From: an uncultured Clostridium sp.
Lineage (GTDB): Bacteria; Bacillota; Clostridia; TANB77; CAG-508
Reading direction: 5' to 3'
Assembly: GCA_945937855.1 (NCBI GenBank)
Contig: CAMEUC010000030.1
Span: 1 to 11,145, forward strand
Length of the DNA stretch: 11,145 nucleotides
Part shown: positions 5,821 through 11,145 of the stretch, one piece after another
Layout of the letters: every line of letters begins with the position of its first letter
Numbering within the stretch: position 1 is the first letter of the stretch
Translations under genes and position numbers: made by a program
Notes under the pieces: generated by a model
What the model was told of the DNA's origin: nothing
Database searches by the model: none
What the model saw: the letters and a program-made list of their open reading frames with translations, nothing else

Positions 5821-6036
5821 TTAATAAAGACTTGCAAGGAATTTGAAACAGAGTTAACATCACACACAATTGGAGGCGATGTATACAATCAAATGTTTAA
5901 AGAGATATTATGGAATGCAAGAAAGAAAGCAAATTATTATATTAAAAGAGATGATGAATCAGCAAAAGATATTGATTTATTTAATTTCTATGATATAGCT
6001 GGAGCTATTGGAGATTTAAAATATAGAAACGAATAA
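5821..6036 (+). pseudogene. Remnant of an unknown gene (about 71 codons, 3' part)
   Basis: A frame open from 5815 to TAA 6034-6036 reads like real protein (for example FETELTSHTIGGDVYNQ, then FKEILWNARKKANYYIKRDD and, at the end, GDLKYRNE) but has no usable start: the only ATG, 5893, is 16 bp from the nearest GGAGG. It follows the ABC-F gene in the same frame after several stop codons. I read it as the 3' end of a gene whose 5' part was lost. The family is unknown to me. It has weak resemblance to the remnant at 3710-3928, so the two may flank an inserted ABC-F segment. Confidence 0.45.
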
Positions 6037-6038
6037 AT

Positions 6039-6067
6039 TTGAAAATTTTTGTGTTATATGCTATAGT
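6039..6067 (+). promoter_or_regulatory. Promoter of the 6117 gene
   Basis: TTGAAA (6039-6044), a 17-bp spacer and TATAGT (6062-6067) form a good sigma-A promoter. Transcription should start near 6074, about 43 nt before the ATG. Confidence 0.65.
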
Positions 6068-6116
6068 GGTATTGTAAAATATAAAAAACAAAAGAGATAA
6101 AAAATAGGAGCTATAT

Positions 6117-6659
6117 ATGAGCATAAAAGAATGGATTATAAAAAAATTAGAAAAAGATGTGGAAGCAACAGCAGGGCATATTAATTTAGAAGAATTAAAC
6201 GAAGAAGAAAGAAATAAATGCTTTATTCAGTTTGGTGAGGGTGATGAAAATTTAACGTCATTTTTAAAAACAGCATATAATCACGGAGCACCAAGTATAT
6301 TTTGTTGTTCAGGACATGGAAGTAAGAGTGCGTATGTTATGTTGAAAGTTACAGATGATAATATAGAATTACTGAGGAAATTAGGTAGAGTTTTATCAAA
6401 AAGTGGAGTTTCTACAAATTTTGAAAATAATCATTTAAGAGGATTAATAGTTAGTTATCGTTCAATGAAAAGTGTTTCTAGTAATTGGCTAAACCTCGCA
6501 GATAGAGTTATGAATACACCTGAATTATTTGATGATAGTAATCCAGAAATTTATTATCACGAAGAAATAATTGATTCTTATAAACCTTTTGGTTTTGATT
6601 TTAAGAAAAAATTATTAAGTTACCTAAGAGGGACTAGAAAAGAATTGCCTAGTCGGTAA
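6117..6659 (+). CDS. Unknown protein, N-terminal part of a frameshifted gene
   Basis: The 180-aa product starts at ATG 6117 behind AGGAG (6106-6110). I do not recognise a named family. A compact motif, FCCSGHG (Cys63, Cys64, His67), sits in a predicted alpha/beta region and could bind metal or be catalytic. It is followed by DDNIELLRKLG and an acidic segment with YYHEE. The reading frame ends at 6657-6659 inside a region where the +1 frame is already open and continues to 7614 with no start codon for 306 bp. The natural product is therefore probably a fusion of about 497 aa, with this as its N-terminal domain, broken by a 1-base frameshift around 6628-6659. A working stand-alone protein is possible but less likely. 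Confidence 0.7.
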   Translation: MSIKEWIIKKLEKDVEATAGHINLEELNEEERNKCFIQFGEGDENLTSFLKTAYNHGAPSIFCCSGHGSKSAYVMLKVTDDNIELLRKLGRVLSKSGVSTNFENNHLRGLIVSYRSMKSVSSNWLNLADRVMNTPELFDDSNPEIYYHEEIIDSYKPFGFDFKKKLLSYLRGTRKELPSR

Positions 6660-7614
6660 TCAAGTAGAGATTAAGAATAAGCAAAGTGCATCGTGGGAAT
6701 TACGTGAGGAAGAAAAGAAAAAAATAAATCAAAGGGAAATACCACAAACAAAAAATGATACATATCGAGACAAAATAGATCTACTTACAAGAGAATATTC
6801 AAAACAATTAGAGGGTTATAGTAAAGCAAGTATTGATAAAGCATTAGAATTTTTTCAAAAAAGAAGGAAAAATCACGGAAGTGATAATGATGATATAGAA
6901 ATTAGTGACGAAGTAAAAGAAATTTTTGGTTTAATGAAAGAATATGGCAAAGCAATAAAGAAAATATTTGTAGAGAATAATATAGAAATTACACATATAA
7001 CTTCAGTTTCTCCAGAAAAACTAGAAGGAGGAATAATTAGAAAATCAATAGATAGACCTAATAATTATGAAACGGAAAGAGTAGATGGAGTATTTGCATC
7101 GTCTAGTCCAATTGATGGTAATAATCCATACATTGCACGAAACAAATCAGGAATGATAAGACTAGGAGAAAAAACTTATATTTATGGTGGCGACAATATT
7201 GAAGTAGTATCAGATGAAGAGGGTAAGAAACATGCAATGTTAAGGAAACCTAATTTTATTTATTACATTAATCCTGAAAATTTTATGCCGGTATGTAATT
7301 TAACAACAAGTCCATATACTCATAAACCAACTTTTGAATTTTCAGAAGAATGGATTTCAAGTACAGAAATTGATATATCTAAGCCAAATCAAGTTAGAAA
7401 AGTTGAAGAAATAAGAGATGTAACGAGATTATTAGAACATTTTACCATTTTATGTGATGTAAATAGTCAAGGAATAGGTGTAAAAGCTATACAAACAAGA
7501 AATAAACAAAAAGCATTAGAAAGAATTAGAGAAAAGATTGAAGATGGTAGTATAAGAAATATAAACCAAGAAACAGGAATAAATGTTATACAAATATCAG
7601 GACAAGATAGATAA
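6628..7614 (+). pseudogene. 3' part of the frameshifted gene; possible ADP-ribosyltransferase-like domain
   Basis: This frame is open from 6628 to TAA 7612-7614. No ATG, GTG or TTG occurs in it before ATG 6934, and that ATG has no Shine-Dalgarno, yet 6661-6933 reads as ordinary charged, coiled-coil-like protein (for example SWELREEEKKK and LLTREYSKQLEG). It is best explained as the continuation of the 6117 gene after a frameshift. From about 6980 the segments THITSVSPEKLEGG, DGVFASSSP and FIYYINPENFMPV follow the order 'H-x-T-S / V-[FY]-A-[ST] / closing strand' seen in some ADP-ribosyltransferase-like and KptA-like folds. That link is by eye only. An annotator working by start codon alone would call 6934-7614 (226 aa). 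A terminator follows. Confidence 0.6.
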
Positions 7615-7637
7615 ATTTATAATTTGTTATTATTTTA

Positions 7638-7669
7638 AGAATATAGCAAAAAATGCTATGCTCTTTTTG
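7638..7669 (+). terminator. Intrinsic terminator after the 6117-7614 gene
   Basis: AGAATATAGC (7638-7647) pairs with GCTATGCTCT (7655-7664), with one mismatch and one G-T wobble, and is followed by a T-run ending at 7668. Confidence 0.75.
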
Positions 7670-7722
7670 TTAACTTTAGCAGTAAACCCCCAGCATAGCT
7701 GGGGGTTTACTGCTAAAGTTAA
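7670..7722. repeat. Perfect 53-bp palindrome (25-bp arms, 3-bp loop)
   Basis: Bases 7670-7694 are the exact reverse complement of 7698-7722, separated only by ATA. The core CCCCCAGC/GCTGGGGG is far richer in G+C than anything nearby. Neither strand has a T-run after the stem, so it is not a simple terminator. It lies between converging genes, where bidirectional terminators, recombination sites and miniature inverted-repeat elements are all found. Perfect identity of the arms suggests recent origin or strong selection. Confidence 0.9.
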
Positions 7723-7727
7723 TTAAG

Positions 7728-7752
7728 AAGGGCAAGTTTAGAACTTGCCCTT
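7728..7752. terminator. Hairpin between converging genes, possible SASP terminator
   Basis: AAGGGCAAGTT (7728-7738) and AACTTGCCCTT (7742-7752) form a perfect 11-bp stem with a 3-nt loop. The tails are only moderately T-rich on both strands, so it may serve either direction. A weaker AT-only hairpin (7821-7828 with 7838-7845) overlaps the SASP stop codon and ends in a T-run on the minus strand. Confidence 0.5.
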
Positions 7753-7838
7753 ACTTTATGTAAAAACAAATCCTAAATTTACCCCAAAATTTAGATAAAC
7801 AAAATTATTTATTCATCATAAAAATAGTTAAAATAAAA

Positions 7839-8045
7839 CTATTTTCCTATCATGCTGTTTTCAGCTTGTTGGATTAATTTCTTAACCATGTTACCACCTA
7901 TTTTACCAGCATCTCTTGAAGATATATCACCATTATATCCATTTTTTAAGTTAACACCAACTTCACTAGCTACTTCATATTTGAATTTTTCTAATGAATC
8001 TTTAGCTTCTGGTACTAATGTTTTGTTAGAATTTGTATTTGCCAT
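7839..8045 (-). CDS. Alpha/beta-type small acid-soluble spore protein (SASP)
   Basis: The 68-aa product is an alpha/beta SASP, which coats DNA in the dormant spore, pushes it toward an A-like form and protects it from UV and other damage, then is degraded by the GPR protease at germination. The conserved blocks are present: the EVASEVGV region holding the GPR cleavage site (residues 24-31), then NGYNGDISSRDAGKIGGNMV, which is the DNA-binding signature. Length fits the family. The start is ATG 8045, with a perfect AGGAGGTGA site at 8051-8059; a GTG nine bases further upstream overlaps that site. It is a single-gene unit convergent with the 6117-7614 gene. A forespore (sigma-G) promoter is expected on the 8060-8120 side, but I could not identify one with confidence. 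Confidence 0.95.
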   Translation of the reverse strand: MANTNSNKTLVPEAKDSLEKFKYEVASEVGVNLKNGYNGDISSRDAGKIGGNMVKKLIQQAENSMIGK

Positions 8046-8149
8046 TATTTTCACCTCCTAGGATAGATAAATTAGAATAAAAAAGCATAATAAAGCTTTT
8101 CAATATTAGAATGTTCAAAACAGAAAAAAATAAACTAGAAATTTTTGTA

Positions 8150-8193
8150 AAAAATATTACAAAAATATTACAAAATTATTAAAAAAATATTAC
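8150..8193. repeat. Four phased 11-bp A-tract repeats before the pilus operon
   Basis: AAAAATATTAC occurs at 8150-8160, 8161-8171 and 8183-8193, with a variant AAAATTATTAA at 8172-8182, giving four head-to-tail copies with an exact 11-bp period. One copy per helical turn implies intrinsic bending or a multi-site protein-binding region. An inverted repeat TTACAACA (8190-8197) / TGTTGTAA (8226-8233) follows. It lies in the divergent spacer (8046-8272) between SASP and the CpaB-like gene. I could not fix the -35 and -10 boxes. Confidence 0.8.
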
Positions 8194-8272
8194 AACACTT
8201 AAATTTGTTGTTTTTTATTGCTTTTTGTTGTAAAATAAAATTATTAAATTATAGAAAAATGGGGGAATAGTT

Positions 8273-9151
8273 ATGCCATCAAATCCAATACAAAGAAAAA
8301 CAAGAAATTCATTCCTTTTAGGAATGTTAATAATGCTAGTAATAGCAATAGCTGTAATTGCTGTTTTATATTTTACAGTACTTTCAGATGTTATGGGAGA
8401 TGTAATAGGTAAAGAAACAGGAGAAATTACAATTGCGTATAGATTAACTTCTGAAATTAAATCAGGAGAAGAAATTAAAAATAACAAAGTAGAACAGGTA
8501 AAATTACGTACAAGTGAATTACCACAGGACTATATTCCTGTTAGTGTAGATGTAAGTTCTTATAAGAGTAAAGTTACATTGAAAGCAGGTACAATATTAA
8601 GTGGAAGTTTATTATACCAAGACGAAATGGTTGCAAACTCTACAAGGTTAATGGAATATAATATGCTAACATTACCATCAACTCTAAGAGTTGGAGACTA
8701 TATTGATGTTAGATTTACAATGCCAAGTGGACAAGATTATATTGTACTTTCAAAAAAACAAGTAATGAATATACAAAATACTACAATTACATTATACTTG
8801 ACAGAAGATGAAATTTTAATGATGAGCTCTGCAATAATTGAATCATATGTTATGAAAGCATCAAATCTTCAGGCTGTACAATATGTAGAAGCGGGAATGC
8901 AAGAGGCCTCAACACCAACATATTCTGTAAATGCAGAAGTATATCAACTAATCATGAGTAATTCACAAAAAGGAATTAATATAGAGGATTATGCTAAAAT
9001 AAATGCTAGTTATAATTCGGATTTAAGAAAAACTATAGAACAAGAATTAGGACAATATGCTGGAACCGAGTTGACTAACATACAAGAAGGAATTGAAGAA
9101 CAAAAAAATACATCAATGGAATTATATTTGTCAGGACTTGCAGGATATTAA
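8273..9151 (+). CDS. CpaB-like SAF-domain pilus assembly protein
   Basis: The 292-aa product has a short basic N-terminus, one membrane helix (residues 14-37) and then an extracytoplasmic part. Residues 52-115 fit a SAF domain of the CpaB/RcpC kind (ITIAYRLTSEIKSGEEI...ELPQDY...LKAGTILSGSLL). CpaB proteins act outside the membrane in Tad/Flp type IVc pilus assembly. The C-terminal third, rich in Ser, Gln and acidic residues, has no clear domain. ATG 8273 follows TGGGGGAA at the usual distance. It is the first gene of a tight operon: the MinD-like gene starts 13 bp after its stop, and the AGGGAGG of that gene begins on its last stop base. Followed two genes later by a CpaF-like ATPase, which supports the assignment. 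Confidence 0.85.
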   Translation: MPSNPIQRKTRNSFLLGMLIMLVIAIAVIAVLYFTVLSDVMGDVIGKETGEITIAYRLTSEIKSGEEIKNNKVEQVKLRTSELPQDYIPVSVDVSSYKSKVTLKAGTILSGSLLYQDEMVANSTRLMEYNMLTLPSTLRVGDYIDVRFTMPSGQDYIVLSKKQVMNIQNTTITLYLTEDEILMMSSAIIESYVMKASNLQAVQYVEAGMQEASTPTYSVNAEVYQLIMSNSQKGINIEDYAKINASYNSDLRKTIEQELGQYAGTELTNIQEGIEEQKNTSMELYLSGLAGY

Positions 9152-9164
9152 GGGAGGAAATAAA

Positions 9165-9848
9165 TTGAAAAAAATAGGATTTATAGGAGCTTATGATAAA
9201 ACTGATTTAATTTTATATGTAGCAAAAGTACTTACAGAAATGAAAAATAAAGTTCTAGTTATAGATACTACTATAACACAAAAAGCTAGATATATAGTTC
9301 CATGTATTGCTCCTAGTAAATGCTATGTAACAGAATATGAAAATTTTGAGGTCGCAGTTGGATTTGGTGATTTAGAAGGGATAAAAAAATATTTAAGTGT
9401 TGATGAATTACCATATGATATTATTTTAATAGATATAGATGACAATACTTATTTCAAAAAATTTAATATGATGGTTGCAAATAAAAATTATTTTGTTACA
9501 GGTTTTGATAGTTATTCTTTGAAAAAGGGACTTGAAATAATAGGAAAAATGGAAGATAAGTTGCTTATGACTAAAATTCTATTTTCGCAAGAAATGCTTG
9601 AAGAAGAAGATGACTATTTAAATTTTCTATCTTTTTACTATGCAGTAAGATGGGACAACAAAAAAATATACTTCCCATATGAAATTGGGGATAATTCAGC
9701 AATAATTGAAAATCAAAGAATAGCTAGAATTAGATTTAAAAATTTGAGCGATACATATAAAGAAGGTCTATATAGTATATCTGAGGACATTTTACCAGAA
9801 TCTAAAAAAAACGATATTAGAAAAATAATATTCAAAAGAGGAGAATAA
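9165..9848 (+). CDS. MinD/CpaE-like protein with degenerate P-loop (TTG start)
   Basis: The 227-aa product has the beginning of a MinD/ParA fold: strand KIGFIGAYDKTDLILYVAKVL, then VLVIDTT (residues 30-36) as the second strand, then YDIILIDIDD as the Walker B strand. In place of the usual KGGxGK[TS]T P-loop it has GAYDKTD (8-14), so ATP hydrolysis is doubtful. The start was set at TTG 9165: AGGGAGG (9151-9157) is 7 bp before it. The in-frame ATG at 9093 would overlap the CpaB-like gene by 59 bp and lacks a ribosome binding site. CpaE-type proteins localise Tad pilus machinery, and an adaptor role is the simplest guess. It lies 2 bp before a second protein of the same kind. Confidence 0.75.
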   Translation: MKKIGFIGAYDKTDLILYVAKVLTEMKNKVLVIDTTITQKARYIVPCIAPSKCYVTEYENFEVAVGFGDLEGIKKYLSVDELPYDIILIDIDDNTYFKKFNMMVANKNYFVTGFDSYSLKKGLEIIGKMEDKLLMTKILFSQEMLEEEDDYLNFLSFYYAVRWDNKKIYFPYEIGDNSAIIENQRIARIRFKNLSDTYKEGLYSISEDILPESKKNDIRKIIFKRGE

Positions 9849-9850
9849 TA

Positions 9851-10672
9851 ATGGCAATAATAACATTTTGGAATGATGGCAAAGCAGAGACCAGTCAAAG
9901 TATGACATTAGCTGCAGTAGCTACAACTTTAGCCATAAATTATAATTATAAAATTTTAATGGTAAACACTAAACATAATGATAAATCACTAGAACGAGCT
10001 TTTGAACCTAAAAATAATATAAATAATTTTTTTACAAAGGGTAAGTTAGACTTAGATACTGGATTAAGTGGTGTAGCAAAAGCAATTATGAGTAATAAGA
10101 CCTCTCCGGAAATTATTACTAATTATACAAAAATTATATTAAAAAATTTAGAACTACTAACAGATAAAAATGTAACAGAGGAGGATTTTGTTAGATATAT
10201 AAAATATATAAAGGAAATAATTAAATTAGCAAATAGATATTATGACATAGTATTAGTAGATTTAGAAGGAAGTATAGAAAATCAAGATATAAAACAAATA
10301 TTAGAACTTTCAAATGTTAATGTTGTTACACTAGTTCAAAATATAAATGTAATAGACGAATTTATAGAGCAAAAAGTTAAAAATAACATTTTGAAAGAAA
10401 AAAATGTATTAGTATCTATTGGAAAGTTTGATGATAAGTCAAAATACACAATAAAGAATATATCAAAATACATGAAACAAAAAAATATTTATAAAATTCC
10501 ATATAACACAATATTTGCAATGAGTGCACCAGAAGGAAAGGTTGCAGATTATTTTTGGAAATTCAATAATGTAAATTCATCACATGTAAATGCACAATTT
10601 ATAAATTCTGTTCGTGAAGAAACAGAAAAAATAATAAACACAATAAAGGAAGAACAGAGAAAAATATATTAA
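9851..10672 (+). CDS. Second MinD/CpaE-like protein with deviant P-loop
   Basis: The 273-aa product also follows the MinD/ParA/CpaE fold: TFWNDGKAETSQSMTLAAVA at residues 5-24 replaces the deviant Walker A, KILMVNT (34-40) the second strand, and YDIVLVDLEG (131-140, Asp137) the Walker B strand. DGKAETSQS keeps a lysine but not the GK[ST]T order, and the usual Asp after the second strand is Asn39, so nucleotide binding may be weak or lost. It ends with a charged helix. GAGGAG sits just before the ATG and overlaps the end of the previous gene, so the two are probably translationally coupled. With its partner it may form a heteromeric, non-hydrolysing pair that positions the pilus machinery (inference). 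Confidence 0.8.
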   Translation: MAIITFWNDGKAETSQSMTLAAVATTLAINYNYKILMVNTKHNDKSLERAFEPKNNINNFFTKGKLDLDTGLSGVAKAIMSNKTSPEIITNYTKIILKNLELLTDKNVTEEDFVRYIKYIKEIIKLANRYYDIVLVDLEGSIENQDIKQILELSNVNVVTLVQNINVIDEFIEQKVKNNILKEKNVLVSIGKFDDKSKYTIKNISKYMKQKNIYKIPYNTIFAMSAPEGKVADYFWKFNNVNSSHVNAQFINSVREETEKIINTIKEEQRKIY

Positions 10673-10686
10673 AGGAGAAACTTGAG

Positions 10687-11145
10687 ATGATTAATAGTGT
10701 AATAAATATATGTTTAATGCTTTTAGTAGTAATCATTGTAATGATTATTATTAAATATAGTATAGACAAAAAGAAAAAAGACATTCCAGAAGAACAAGAA
10801 GTAAAAGATGATAAAACATATACAATTGATGCTATGATAGCTTTTGTTAAACAAAGACTAGATGAGATCACAAAAGTTAACTTATATGACATTGGTCTAT
10901 CAGAAGAAGAATTAAAAAGAAGAAAAGCTAAAAAATATGAACTTAGAAAAGCACTAAAAGGATGTACATATGGGGATGTAAATGATAAAAAATATATTAA
11001 AGAGCTTATATATGATTTATTATATAAAGAATATGGTGTAAATGAAACTAATATTTCAAATGCCATTCCATTTGACACACCATCATTACTAACAGCTCAA
11101 GATAAATTTGATGTGCTAATATATACATATGAAAAAGAATTTGGT
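10687..11145 (+). CDS. CpaF-like type II/IV secretion ATPase, 5' part (runs off the window)
   Basis: An open frame begins at ATG 10687, 9 bp after AGGAG, and continues for 153 codons to the right edge without a stop. Residues 4-23 form a hydrophobic helix, followed by a basic and acidic stretch and then a helical domain (KRRKAKKYELRKAL, ...KEYGVNETNISNA, ...YTYEKEFG) that matches the region ahead of the RecA-like motor in CpaF/TadA ATPases. The Walker motifs would lie beyond the window. CpaF powers Tad/Flp pilus assembly at the inner face of the membrane. An N-terminal membrane helix is unusual for CpaF, which is normally cytoplasmic. It is the fourth gene of the operon, 14 bp after the previous stop. 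The long minus-strand frame opposite it is a shadow. Confidence 0.75.
   Translation, partial: MINSVINICLMLLVVIIVMIIIKYSIDKKKKDIPEEQEVKDDKTYTIDAMIAFVKQRLDEITKVNLYDIGLSEEELKRRKAKKYELRKALKGCTYGDVNDKKYIKELIYDLLYKEYGVNETNISNAIPFDTPSLLTAQDKFDVLIYTYEKEFG

Noticed and set aside
7670..7722. Palindrome as an intrinsic terminator
   Set aside because: No T-run follows the stem on either strand; the neighbouring hairpins at 7638-7669 and 7728-7752 fit that role better.
9093..9164. ATG 9093 as start of the first MinD-like gene
   Set aside because: It would overlap the CpaB-like gene by 59 bp and has no ribosome binding site; TTG 9165 has AGGGAGG 7 bp upstream, and the fold begins right there.
10599..11078. 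Minus-strand 159-codon ORF
   Set aside because: It lies opposite the open CpaF-like frame, has no ribosome binding site, and its hydrophobic Ser/Phe/Leu-rich sequence is what the reverse complement of Lys/Glu-rich coding DNA gives.

Overview
The window is very AT-rich low-GC Firmicutes DNA. It carries Gram-positive ribosome binding sites, uses the standard code, and contains a gene for an alpha/beta small acid-soluble spore protein (SASP). That points to a spore-forming member of the Clostridia. The first 55 bases exactly repeat an internal stretch of the SASP gene, which looks like a contig end at a 55-mer branch of an assembly graph, so the source is probably a draft or metagenomic contig.

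Layout, left to right. (1) 1-349: a scrap of SASP sequence, a strong hairpin, then a promoter embedded in a tandem 44-bp operator-like repeat. (2) 350-1399: a Fic-domain AMP-transferase with a C-terminal winged helix. (3) 1472-3294: a consensus promoter, a 25-codon leader ORF, a four-segment attenuator and terminator, then an M20 metallohydrolase and a GNAT acetyltransferase. (4) 3291-3660: a promoter, about 3.5 degenerate repeats and an intrinsic terminator with no convincing ORF, a candidate non-coding RNA. (5) 3710-3928: a decayed small gene. (6) 3976-5790: an ABC-F ATPase of the antibiotic-resistance or translation-factor kind, preceded by a 24-codon leader ORF and mutually exclusive stems, one of which would mask its ribosome binding site. 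(7) 5821-6036: another gene remnant. (8) 6117-7614: a gene of unknown function split by a frameshift; its 3' part has features recalling ADP-ribosyltransferase-like folds. (9) 7638-7752: a terminator, a perfect 25-bp-arm palindrome and a second hairpin. (10) 7839-8045, minus strand: the SASP gene. (11) 8150-11145: an 11-bp phased A-tract repeat, then a compact Tad/Flp type IVc pilus-like operon: CpaB-like SAF protein, two tandem MinD/CpaE-like proteins with degenerate P-loops, and the start of a CpaF-like ATPase that runs off the right edge.

The left two thirds looks like an accessory region: resistance or stress genes under leader-peptide control, mixed with gene remnants and a candidate RNA gene. 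The right third is a coherent secretion/pilus operon. The most interesting non-coding signals are the two leader-ORF attenuators, the 3291-3660 transcription unit, the tandem operator before fic, the 53-bp palindrome and the helically phased repeat before the pilus operon. All functions are inferred from sequence alone.
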